DNA of 14,487 nt, taken from assembly GCA_018609945.1 (NCBI GenBank), contig JAHENO010000069.1:1-14487 (forward strand). Reading direction: 5' to 3'. Within the stretch, counting starts at the first letter, position 1, and each line of letters begins with the position of its first letter. This document shows, one piece after another, positions 7,318 through 14,215 of this stretch. The notes below the pieces were generated by a model. It was not told the origin of the DNA and made no database searches. It worked only from the letters and a program-made list of their open reading frames with translations. The DNA comes from Haloarculaceae archaeon. Lineage in GTDB: Archaea; Halobacteriota; Halobacteria; Halobacteriales; Haloarculaceae. The position numbers and the translations under genes were made by a program.

Positions 7318-9695
7318 TGAGTATCGAGACCGAGGACCCGAGCGAGATCGACCCGGCAGAGATTCTGGGGTCGGCGATCGAACGCCGCGAGGACCCGGCG
7401 CTGATCACCGGCGACGCGGAGTACACCGACGACATCCAGATCCCGCGGATGACCCACATGGCGGTCAAGCGGAGCCAGCACGCCCACGCGAGAATCGAGG
7501 ACGTCGATACCTCGGAGGCGGAGGCGATGGACGGCGTCGTCGACGTCTTCACCGCGGAGGACATCGACGTTCCCGGCAGTTTGCCGGTCGGCTGGCTCCT
7601 GGAGACGCTCGAACAGGTCGACCACCCGATTCTCGCCGGGGAGAAGGTCCGGTACCAGGGCGACGGCGTCGCCATCGTCGTCGCAGAGGACCGGTACACT
7701 GCCCAGGACGCTCTCGACGCTATCGACGTGGAGTACGAACGCCTCGACGCCGTCACGGATCCGAGCGACGCGCTGAACGGGGGGCCGGAGATTCACGACG
7801 ACGCCGCGGACAACGTGGCATTCGAGTGGGAGATCGGCAACGCCGACGAGACCGAGGAGGCCTTCGAGGAGGCGGCACACACGGTCGACCTCGAGGTAGA
7901 GAACCAGCTGTTGATCCCGAACGCGATGGAGCCACGCGCCGCCGTGGCAGACTACAACCCCTCGGACAACCAGATCGACCTGGCGATGACCACCCAGAAC
8001 CCCCACGTTCACCGGCTGCTGATGGCGGGGGTGATCGACCATCCGGAGAACAAGCTCTCCATCCGGGCACCGGACGTCGGTGGCGGCTTCGGCAGCAAGA
8101 TCCACCACTACGCCGACGAGGCGCTCACCGCGTGGGCGGCAAAGCAGGTCGAACGCCCCGTCAAATGGGTCGCCACCCGCTCGGAGACCTACCAGACCGA
8201 CGCGCTCGGCCGTGGCCACGAGACCCACGGGCAGGTCGCGATGGACGAGGACGGCAACATCACCGGACTCAAGGTCGACACGAAGGCCAATCTCGGTGCC
8301 TACCTCTCGACGTTCGCCCCGTCGATCCCGACCTACCTATACGGGACGCTCCTGTCGGGCCAGTACGAGATCCCGGCCATCCACTGCGAGGTGACGGGCG
8401 CGTTCACGAACGTGCCGCCCGTCGACGCCTACCGCGGGGCCGGCCGACCCGAGGCCTCCTACATCGTCGAGCGCCTGGTGAAACACGCCGCCGAGCACAT
8501 GGACATGGACCCGGCGGAGTTCCGCCGGCAGAACTTCGTCCCCGGGGACGCGTTCCCCTACGAGACGCCGGTCGCGATGGTCTACGACTCCGGCGACTAC
8601 GAGAAGACGCTCGACCGTGCCCTGGAGATGCTCGACTACGAAGAGTTCCGCGAGCGCCAGGAAGCGGCCCGCGAGGAGGGGCGCTATCTGGGCGTCGGCT
8701 TCTCGGCGTACATCGAGGCCTGTGGCATCGCACCCTCCGAACTCGTCGGACAACTCGGCGCCCAGGCCGGCCTCTGGGAGTCCTCGCTCGTCCGGTTCCA
8801 GCCCTCGGGGACCGTCACCGCGTATCTGGGCACGTCCGGCCACGGCCAGGGTCACGACACCACCTACTCGCAGATCCTCGCCAGCGAACTCGGCCTCGAC
8901 ATCGAGGACATCGACATCGTCGAGGGCGACACCGACGAGATTCCCCAGGGCATGGGCACCTACGGCTCCCGTTCGGCGGCAGTCGGCGGGAGCGCACTCG
9001 TCCAGAGTGCCCGGAAGGTGGTCGAGAAGGCCAAGAAGATCGCCGCCCACCAGCTCGAGGCCAGCGAGGACGACATCGAGTTCGAGGACGGCGAGTTCCG
9101 GGTCGCGGGCGCGCCCGACCGCTCGATGCACATCCAGGACGTCGCGGGCGCCGCCTACCTCGCACACGACATGCCCGACGACGTCGAGCCCGGGCTGGAG
9201 GCGTCGAGCTTCTACGACCCCGAGAACTTCGTGTTCCCGTTCGGGATGCACGCCGCCATCGTGGAGGTCGACCCCGACACCGGCGAGATCGACTTCGAGA
9301 CCTACGTCGCGGTCGACGACGTGGGCAACCAGATCAACCCCAAGATCGTCGAGGGGCAGATCCACGGCGGCGTCGCGCAGGGTGTCGGCCAGGCACTCTA
9401 CGAGGGTGCCGAGTACGACGAGAACGGCCAGCTGTTGACGGGGTCGATGCAGGACTACACCGTCCCGAAGGCGATGCACGTCCCGGAGATGGAGACTGAT
9501 TCAACCGTCACGGAGTCGCCCCACAACCCACTCGGGGTCAAGGGGGTCGGCGAAGCGGGCACCATCGCCGCCCCGCAGGCCATCGTCAACGCGGTGGTCG
9601 ACGCGCTCGAACCGTTCGGCGTCGAGAACATCGAGATGCCCCTGAAAGAGGAGCGCGTCTGGCGGGCCATCCACGAGAACGGAGGTGACGCCTGA
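7317..9695 (+). CDS. coxL: Molybdenum hydroxylase large subunit, form II (CoxL/XDH family)
   Basis: This 792-residue protein carries the molybdopterin active site of a xanthine oxidase-family enzyme. Key motifs are VGGGFGSK at 254-261, AYRGAGR at 371-377, GTSGHGQGHDTTY at 505-517, and VKGVGEAGT at 741-749 with the catalytic glutamate at 746. The loop AYRGAGR is the form II type; true (form I) CO dehydrogenases have AYxCSFR with the copper-binding cysteine, which is absent here. The enzyme is therefore likely to hydroxylate an aldehyde, purine or other heterocycle, though the substrate is not readable from the sequence. Length and N-terminus match the family. It overlaps coxS and coxM by one base each, with strong ribosome sites at both junctions. 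Cytoplasmic location is expected, as no signal peptide is visible. Confidence 0.93.
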   Translation: MSIETEDPSEIDPAEILGSAIERREDPALITGDAEYTDDIQIPRMTHMAVKRSQHAHARIEDVDTSEAEAMDGVVDVFTAEDIDVPGSLPVGWLLETLEQVDHPILAGEKVRYQGDGVAIVVAEDRYTAQDALDAIDVEYERLDAVTDPSDALNGGPEIHDDAADNVAFEWEIGNADETEEAFEEAAHTVDLEVENQLLIPNAMEPRAAVADYNPSDNQIDLAMTTQNPHVHRLLMAGVIDHPENKLSIRAPDVGGGFGSKIHHYADEALTAWAAKQVERPVKWVATRSETYQTDALGRGHETHGQVAMDEDGNITGLKVDTKANLGAYLSTFAPSIPTYLYGTLLSGQYEIPAIHCEVTGAFTNVPPVDAYRGAGRPEASYIVERLVKHAAEHMDMDPAEFRRQNFVPGDAFPYETPVAMVYDSGDYEKTLDRALEMLDYEEFRERQEAAREEGRYLGVGFSAYIEACGIAPSELVGQLGAQAGLWESSLVRFQPSGTVTAYLGTSGHGQGHDTTYSQILASELGLDIEDIDIVEGDTDEIPQGMGTYGSRSAAVGGSALVQSARKVVEKAKKIAAHQLEASEDDIEFEDGEFRVAGAPDRSMHIQDVAGAAYLAHDMPDDVEPGLEASSFYDPENFVFPFGMHAAIVEVDPDTGEIDFETYVAVDDVGNQINPKIVEGQIHGGVAQGVGQALYEGAEYDENGQLLTGSMQDYTVPKAMHVPEMETDSTVTESPHNPLGVKGVGEAGTIAAPQAIVNAVVDALEPFGVENIEMPLKEERVWRAIHENGGDA
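9681..9688 (+). promoter_or_regulatory. Strong ribosome binding site for coxM
   Basis: GGAGGTGA sits 6 bases before the coxM ATG at 9695, exactly the arrangement seen at the coxL start. It lies inside the last codons of coxL. Confidence 0.8.
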
Positions 9696-10573
9696 TGTAC
9701 CCCGGCGAGTTCGACTACCACCGCGCCGAGAGCGTCGAGCACGCGCTCGAACTGCTGGCCGACCTCGACGACGCCGAACTCCTCTCGGGCGGCCACAGCC
9801 TCCTGCCGACGATGAAGACCGGTCTCGCGGACCCCGACGCCGTGGTCGACATCGGCCACATCGACGCGATGACCGGCATCGACCACAGCGGGGACACGAC
9901 GACGATCGGCGCCAACACCACCTACGCTGAAATCGCGGACGACGACACCCTCTGGGACTCGGTGACGGTGCTCGCTGAGGCCGCCGGCGAGATCGGCGAC
10001 GTCCAGGTGCGCAACGCCGGCACCATCGGCGGGAACATCGCTCACGCCGACCCCGCCTCGGACCTGCCTGCTGCGGCCCTGGCGGCCGACGCGACCCTGG
10101 TCGCCCACGGCCCGGACGGGGAACGCGAGATCGACGTCGACGACTACTTCATCGCGATGTACATGACCGACCTCGCGGAGGACGAACTCCTCACGCGCGT
10201 CGAGGTCCCCCACCAGGGGCCGGAGGTCGGGTCGGCCTACGTCAAAAAGCCCAGTCCCTCCTCGGGCTACGCGCTGATCGGCGTCGCTGCTACCCTCTAT
10301 ACGGACGGCGGCACTGTCGCCTCGGCCCGGGTCGCCGCAAACGGCGCGATGGACCACGGCGTCCGCCTGACGGCCGTCGAGGACGCCCTCGAAGGCATGT
10401 CGGTCGACGACGTCGGTGACGCCGGCGAGCACGCCGGTGACAGCCTCGACACCTCCATGTTCATGGACGACATCCAGGCCTCCGCCGAGTTCCGCGCCCA
10501 GCTGCTCGAGGCCTACACCGAGCGCGCGCTCGAACGGGCCGCCGACCGCGTCGGCGTGGCTGCGACGGTCTGA
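9695..10573 (+). CDS. coxM: Molybdenum hydroxylase FAD-binding medium subunit (CoxM-like)
   Basis: This 292-residue protein is the flavin subunit that passes electrons from the [2Fe-2S] clusters to the acceptor. Both FAD signatures are present: SGGHSLLP at 31-38 (family AGGHSLLP) and TIGGNIAHADPASDLP at 110-125 (family TIGGsxAHADPAxDxP). The C-terminal third matches the CO dehydrogenase flavoprotein C-terminal domain in length and in the 'ASARVAANGAMDHGVRLTAVEDAL' pattern. The start is set by the upstream GGAGGTGA and the one-base overlap with coxL. It is the last gene of the operon; a T run follows 17 bases after the stop. The gene order S-L-M differs from the classical bacterial M-S-L order. 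Confidence 0.94.
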   Translation: MYPGEFDYHRAESVEHALELLADLDDAELLSGGHSLLPTMKTGLADPDAVVDIGHIDAMTGIDHSGDTTTIGANTTYAEIADDDTLWDSVTVLAEAAGEIGDVQVRNAGTIGGNIAHADPASDLPAAALAADATLVAHGPDGEREIDVDDYFIAMYMTDLAEDELLTRVEVPHQGPEVGSAYVKKPSPSSGYALIGVAATLYTDGGTVASARVAANGAMDHGVRLTAVEDALEGMSVDDVGDAGEHAGDSLDTSMFMDDIQASAEFRAQLLEAYTERALERAADRVGVAATV

Positions 10574-10589
10574 TCCGGCACTTCCCGAC

Positions 10590-10594
10590 TTTTT
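10590..10594 (+). terminator. Short T run after coxM
   Basis: A run of five T residues begins 17 bases beyond the coxM stop, in a gap before oppositely oriented genes. It is a plausible but weak archaeal termination signal for the cox-like operon. Confidence 0.3.
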
Positions 10595-10625
10595 GCGAAG
10601 GGCTCTTGGGGAATATGATAAACCA

Positions 10626-10645
10626 GGTACAGATTAATTAGTACC
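10626..10645. repeat. Near-palindrome between convergent operons
   Basis: GGTACAGATTAATTAGTACC pairs at 8 of its 10 symmetric positions, with outer arms GGTAC/GTACC and an AT-rich centre. It lies in the gap between the ends of coxM and the HMA gene. It might be a regulator site or a weak bidirectional end structure. Confidence 0.4.
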
Positions 10646-10727
10646 GATTGGCGTGCAGGATAGCGAGGATAAGTACAGCAGCTACCGTCACGCTAACTAT
10701 GCTGACCGATAGTGTGTGACGGACGAG
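10638..10727 (-). other. In-frame hydrophobic extension beyond the HMA stop codon
   Basis: Directly after the TAG stop of the HMA gene, the same minus-strand frame continues open for 29 codons to a TAA at 10638-10640. The translation is strongly membrane-helix-like, ending VSVTVAAVLILAILHANRY. No ATG opens it; only a GTG (at about 10688) is available, giving 17 residues. It could be the remnant of a membrane-anchored version of the HMA protein split by a stop codon, a readthrough product, a small membrane protein with an unusual start, or chance. Confidence 0.3.
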
Positions 10728-10943
10728 CTACTCGGTGGTGAGGACTGTCGCGTCATATCCCACCCGCTCGATGGCGTCTACGATCTGCTCTATTTCGGCG
10801 TCGGGACTCACAGAGACCGTCCCGCGCTGGGCGTCGTACGAGACGGTCACATCCGTGACGCCCGATTCAGAGCCGAGGAACTGTTCGAGGCTTCGGGCAC
10901 AACTCGTGCAGTGCATCTCCTCGATCCGGAGTTCGTATTCCAT
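10728..10943 (-). CDS. Heavy-metal-associated (HMA) domain protein
   Basis: This 71-residue protein is a single HMA (ferredoxin-like) domain, as in copper chaperones and MerP. The metal-binding pair is C12 and C15 in EEMHCTSC, close to the GMxCxxC consensus though with E-M rather than G-M before it. The beta-alpha-beta pattern that follows (SLEQFL, VTDVTVSYDAQRGTVSV, IEQIVDAIERVGYDATV) is complete. The ATG at 10943 lies one base after the TGA of the upstream membrane gene, so the two are surely one operon; an ATG at 10967 in the same frame would overlap that gene and add residues unlike the domain. A role in delivering copper or another soft metal to the membrane partner is inferred. The reading frame continues in a hydrophobic stretch after the TAG stop. 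Confidence 0.87.
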   Translation of the reverse strand: MEYELRIEEMHCTSCARSLEQFLGSESGVTDVTVSYDAQRGTVSVSPDAEIEQIVDAIERVGYDATVLTTE

Positions 10944-10944
10944 G

Positions 10945-11814
10945 TCAGGCCACTCCCAAGAGCGCACGTCCTACCGTGAACACGACCAGCACGCTGCCCC
11001 CGCCGATCAACACGGTCGCGTTCACTCCCCGAAGCGTGTCGTACTTGCCGCTGAATACATCGATCGCGTGTTCGCGCAGGAGTGCCCCCAAGATTGCAAT
11101 TGGCGCGATCCGCCCCAGCACGTACGTACTCAACAGGACAGCACCGTAGACGGGGCTGGCCGCGATAACCACCCACAGCAGGAGGAGATGATAGGTTGGC
11201 AGGGGACATCCGCCACCAGTCCCACCGTAGACCGCACCCAGCAGGATATAACCGGCCGCATCGTCGCGGGTATCGACTGCCTCCCGGAGTGTAGGGCCGA
11301 TCGAGACGGGAAGACTGGGCAGCGCAAGCAAGTCGAGTTCGCGCAGTCCCCACAGGATCGAAAACAACCCGACGCCGCCGATGACCGCCACGGCGACGTA
11401 CACACCGCTTGCCGGATATGCCACAACGAGGGGACGAAGGGTTTCACCGAACAGCCCCAACACGAACCCCAGCGTTCCAAGGACGAGGACCGCTCCCAGC
11501 CCGTAGAGGACGGTTTTTTGAAGAAATCCATACCGGGAGTCAGTGTGCGTGGCGGCCGGGAGGAGCGACATCACGATCGGGAGATTGCACGGAAGGAAGT
11601 TCATCGAGAGGCCGATCAGTGCGGCCGCGCCGAGCGAGAGGAGAACGCCCGGGTGCTGCGGGACGAAACCGGGCGTGGCTCCGACGACGCCCAGCACGCC
11701 GCTGACATACCCCACGAAGACAGGGAGCAGCGACAGCACGAGCAGACCTGTCAGACCGCCGACCGTTCCCGCGATGATCGGGAGCCGATAGCGACGGAAC
11801 TTTGCGGTGGACAT
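10945..11814 (-). CDS. CcdA/DsbD-like (cytochrome c biogenesis/TauE-SafE-like) membrane protein
   Basis: This 289-residue protein has about eight hydrophobic segments, near residues 12-33, 58-86, 102-122, 137-157, 187-208, 209-230, 232-247 and 265-284. Two cysteines stand in matching positions of the two halves: C76 in NFLPCNLP and C203 in GGGCPLPTYH. This recalls the paired membrane cysteines (PCxLP and TPCxGP) of CcdA/DsbD, which carry electrons across the membrane to periplasmic thiol proteins. The HMA gene follows within one base, and fusions or pairs of HMA with DsbD_2/TauE-like proteins are known, usually associated with metal handling. The ATG at 11814 is chosen because GAGGAG precedes it and a membrane helix follows closely; an in-frame ATG at 11928 would add a hydrophilic, unlikely extension. 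Electron transport versus metal transport is undecided. Confidence 0.78.
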   Translation of the reverse strand: MSTAKFRRYRLPIIAGTVGGLTGLLVLSLLPVFVGYVSGVLGVVGATPGFVPQHPGVLLSLGAAALIGLSMNFLPCNLPIVMSLLPAATHTDSRYGFLQKTVLYGLGAVLVLGTLGFVLGLFGETLRPLVVAYPASGVYVAVAVIGGVGLFSILWGLRELDLLALPSLPVSIGPTLREAVDTRDDAAGYILLGAVYGGTGGGCPLPTYHLLLLWVVIAASPVYGAVLLSTYVLGRIAPIAILGALLREHAIDVFSGKYDTLRGVNATVLIGGGSVLVVFTVGRALLGVA

Positions 11815-11899
11815 GGGCTCCTCTAGTACGGTTCGCTGTCGGGAGTGGAAAGACTTGCGACGACCTTCGCGAGTGCCGGGAGTGATAGGAGACTCCCGC

Positions 11900-11940
11900 C
11901 CTGTATGAAGCACGATTCCTTCTACCAATTCCTATACAGG
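11900..11940 (-). promoter_or_regulatory. Inverted repeat and TATA-like element upstream of the CcdA/DsbD-HMA operon
   Basis: CCTGTAT at 11900-11906 is mirrored by ATACAGG at 11934-11940. The distal arm reads CCTGTATAGG on the minus strand, a TATA-like word that would start transcription near 11908 and leave a leader of about 95 bases with a ribosome site. The repeats flank the expected promoter core, so a regulator binding both arms could control the operon. Within the loop, ATTCCT occurs twice (11915-11920 and 11928-11933). Confidence 0.35.
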
Positions 11941-12015
11941 TGCTGTTTCATCGAGTGTGGCAATCTCCGTCGGGAGAAACCATCCGCTGTCAGTCCAGCA
12001 AAACCGACCTCCTGT

Positions 12016-13110
12016 TCAGGCTTCGCTGGCCGGTATCTCGACGGCTTCGTCGCCCTCGGCAGCCTCGTGGATAGCCCTGATCGTCCGCAGGTCGTGCAGG
12101 CCCTGGCGGCCGTCGGGGCCGACGGAGCCACCGGTCAGCAGACGGTCGGCGAAGTAGTCGAACAGGTCCCGCGTCTCGCGGTGCTCGTCGAACCCGGACG
12201 TGATTTCGGCCTCCATCTCGCCGCGGGCGACCCGGAGCGTCGCGGTCCCGTGGAAGGCGGGCCGGAGTTCGACCAGGCCCTCCGTCCCGGTGATCGTTAG
12301 CCGGGAATCGCTCTGGGCGTTCTGGCTCGTCGTCGTCACGAGCGGAACGTCGCCCTCGAAGGTGAGCGTGAACGTGGCGTGTTCGTCCGGGACGTCCGCG
12401 AAGGCTTCCTGCGTCGAGCGCATCCGCGCGCTGGCTTCCACGGGGTCGCGGTCGAGGAGGTACCGCGCCGTGTTGATCGGATAGATGCCGATGTCCATGA
12501 CAGTCGTCCCGTACCCCGTGAGGTCGGGGTCGAGGCGCCACTGGTCCGTGTCGGGAATGATCGACAGGAGAGATTGGGTGTTGCTCCCGGACGCCTGGAC
12601 CGGGTCGCCGACGAATCCCGACGCGATCAGCTTGCGAGCGCGGCGAACCGCGGGCTCGACCTGCATCCGGTAACCCGTCATCAACTGGACGTCGGCCTCC
12701 GCAGCCGCGTCCACCATCTGCCGGCCGCGCTCGACGGTCGCCTCGATGGGTTTCTCCGTGAGGATCGCCTTCCCGTACGCGGCCGCAGTCTCGGCGTATT
12801 CGAGGTGGAGTGCGTTGGGCGTCCCCACGTAGACCGCGTCGTAGGCGTCGGTCGCGGCTCCGTCGTGGTACTGCTCGTAGGTGAGTGCGTGTTCGATGTC
12901 GGTGCCGGCCGCGACGCGCTCGGCTTTCTCCGTGGAACTGCTCACCAGTACCGTCGTCTCGCAGAACGCCGAGTTCGCGATTGCTGGCATCGCCACGTCC
13001 GTCGTCCACCAGCCCAGCCCCACGAGCGCGAATCGCACGGGCCCCGCGTCGGGGCCAGCAGTCTGCCAGTCCCGTTCGTCGTATCCGTCGAGCCAGTCGG
13101 CGAGGGTCAT
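12016..13110 (-). CDS. gfo6: Gfo/Idh/MocA-family sugar dehydrogenase, XacA/Gfo6-like (likely D-xylose 1-dehydrogenase, NADP+)
   Basis: This 364-residue oxidoreductase has the Rossmann motif VGLGWW at 30-35, the family EKP at 119-121 whose lysine is catalytic, and DIGIYPIN at 206-213 that positions the conserved active-site aspartate and tyrosine. The N-terminal DERDWQ, GLGWWTTDVAMPAIANSAFC, CETTVLVSS and FADVPDEH strings are those I associate with haloarchaeal XacA/Gfo6, which oxidises D-xylose (and some other pentoses or glucose) to the lactone in the oxidative pentose pathway. The ATG at 13110 is supported by a TATA-like box about 26 bases upstream. It is divergent from an aldo/keto reductase. 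Other pathway genes (lactonase, dehydratases) are not in the window, so it may be a stand-alone paralogue with a different sugar. Confidence 0.85.
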   Translation of the reverse strand: MTLADWLDGYDERDWQTAGPDAGPVRFALVGLGWWTTDVAMPAIANSAFCETTVLVSSSTEKAERVAAGTDIEHALTYEQYHDGAATDAYDAVYVGTPNALHLEYAETAAAYGKAILTEKPIEATVERGRQMVDAAAEADVQLMTGYRMQVEPAVRRARKLIASGFVGDPVQASGSNTQSLLSIIPDTDQWRLDPDLTGYGTTVMDIGIYPINTARYLLDRDPVEASARMRSTQEAFADVPDEHATFTLTFEGDVPLVTTTSQNAQSDSRLTITGTEGLVELRPAFHGTATLRVARGEMEAEITSGFDEHRETRDLFDYFADRLLTGGSVGPDGRQGLHDLRTIRAIHEAAEGDEAVEIPASEA

Positions 13111-13132
13111 GGGACACGCTACGGTCACCGGA

Positions 13133-13138
13133 TGTAAA
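13133..13138 (-). promoter_or_regulatory. TATA box for the Gfo6-like gene
   Basis: TTTACA on the minus strand (within CATTTACATC) is centred about 26 bases before the ATG at 13110, predicting a leaderless transcript and confirming the start. Confidence 0.5.
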
Positions 13139-13167
13139 TGCTCGCCGTAATTGGAAGGGATGCTGGC

Positions 13168-13182
13168 ACGGTTCGCAACCGT
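13168..13182. promoter_or_regulatory. Perfect inverted repeat in the gfo6/aldo-keto reductase spacer
   Basis: ACGGTT-CGC-AACCGT is a perfect 6-base inverted repeat with a 3-base spacer. It is centred about 35 bases before the aldo/keto reductase ATG, at the expected BRE/TATA position, and about 65 bases before the gfo6 ATG on the other side. That is a good place for an operator controlling one or both genes. Confidence 0.45.
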
Positions 13183-13209
13183 TAGGCCACTGGGGGGACT
13201 GGCAGGTGC

Positions 13210-14193
13210 ATGGACGAGAGACCACTCGGCACGACTGGCTACGACGTCACCGACGTCGGGATGGGCACCTGGAACATCGGCGGCGACTGGGGTGATGTGA
13301 CCGACGACCGGGGACGTGCGGCGATCCGGGCAGCCCTCGACGCGGGGGTGAATTTCCTCGACACGGCCGACGTCTACGGCGACGGGCGCAGCGAACGGCT
13401 CATCCGCGAGGTACTGTCCGAACGCGACGAGCAGCCAGTCGTCGCAACCAAGGCCGGACGCCGACTCGACCCCCACGAAGCGGACAGGTACACCGAGGCG
13501 AACCTGCGACGGTTCGTCGACCGCTCCCGCGAGAACCTCGGCGTCGATACGCTCGACCTCCTCCAGTTGCACTGTCCGCCGACGGACACCTACTACCAGC
13601 CGGAGACCTTCGAGGCCCTCGAGACGCTCGGCGAGGAGGGCCGTATCGACCACTTCGGCGTCAGTGTCGAGCGCGTCGAGGAGGGACTGAAGGCCATCGA
13701 ATACCCCGGTGTGGAGACGGTGCAGATCATCTTCAATCCCTTCCGCCAGCGACCCCGCGAGGTGTTCTTCCGGGAGGCGCAGCGTCGCGAAATCGGGATC
13801 ATCGTCCGGGTGCCGCTGGCGTCGGGCCTGCTCACGGGCGCGCTCTCCCGGGACACGGAGTTCCCCGAGAACGATCACCGGAATTTCAACCGCGACGGCG
13901 ACGCCTTCGACGTCGGCGAGACCTTCGCCGGCGTTCCGTTCGAGACTGGGCTGGACGCCGTCGATGCCCTCCGCCCGGCCGTGCCCGACGGGACGACGAT
14001 GGCACAGATGACGCTCCGGTGGATACTCGACCACGACGCGGTATCGACTGTCATTCCTGGCTCGACCTCGCCGGGTCACATCCGGGAGAACGTCGCGGTC
14101 GCCGACCTCCCGCGCCTGCCCGCAGAGACGCACGAGGCGGTCCGGGACGTCTACGACGAGTACGTCCGCGAGCACGTTCACCAGCGCTGGTGA
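13210..14193 (+). CDS. Aldo/keto reductase
   Basis: This 327-residue NAD(P)H-dependent enzyme interconverts carbonyls and alcohols, or oxidises sugar hemiacetals. The catalytic tetrad is complete: D51 and Y56 in FLDTADVYGDGRSE, K81 in VVATKAG, and H121 in LLQLHCPP. The cofactor-binding segment VIPGSTSPGHIREN at 281-294 is also clear, along with the N-terminal LGTTGYDVTDVGMGTW. The group with this N-terminus includes YdhF/IolS-like and L-glyceraldehyde reductase-like enzymes; the exact substrate is not readable. The ATG is the first in frame; no good TATA box precedes it, although an inverted repeat does. It is divergent from the Gfo6-like gene, suggesting joint function in pentose or hexose oxidation/reduction. 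The next gene starts 22 bases downstream. Confidence 0.93.
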   Translation: MDERPLGTTGYDVTDVGMGTWNIGGDWGDVTDDRGRAAIRAALDAGVNFLDTADVYGDGRSERLIREVLSERDEQPVVATKAGRRLDPHEADRYTEANLRRFVDRSRENLGVDTLDLLQLHCPPTDTYYQPETFEALETLGEEGRIDHFGVSVERVEEGLKAIEYPGVETVQIIFNPFRQRPREVFFREAQRREIGIIVRVPLASGLLTGALSRDTEFPENDHRNFNRDGDAFDVGETFAGVPFETGLDAVDALRPAVPDGTTMAQMTLRWILDHDAVSTVIPGSTSPGHIRENVAVADLPRLPAETHEAVRDVYDEYVREHVHQRW

Positions 14194-14215
14194 CGCGGCG
14201 CCGCCCGTGACTGGA

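Noticed and set aside
7307..9499. A 730-codon open frame overlapping coxL in another frame
   Set aside because: Its translation is arginine/glycine-rich and low-complexity, as expected for an out-of-frame reading of GC-rich acidic haloarchaeal DNA; the coxL frame carries all family motifs.
7317..9695. True aerobic CO dehydrogenase
   Set aside because: The copper-binding cysteine loop AYxCSFR is absent; the loop is AYRGAGR (form II).
10944..10967. Earlier start for the HMA protein at 10967
   Set aside because: It adds residues (MRSWEWPD) outside the HMA fold and overlaps the upstream gene; the ATG at 10943 lies one base after the upstream stop.
10716..10979. Plus-strand 87-codon frame over the HMA gene
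   Set aside because: It is the antisense of the HMA gene, which has a clear CxxC domain on the other strand.
11815..11928. Earlier start for the CcdA/DsbD-like protein at 11928
   Set aside because: The extra 38 residues are hydrophilic and come from the promoter region; GAGGAG precedes the ATG at 11814.
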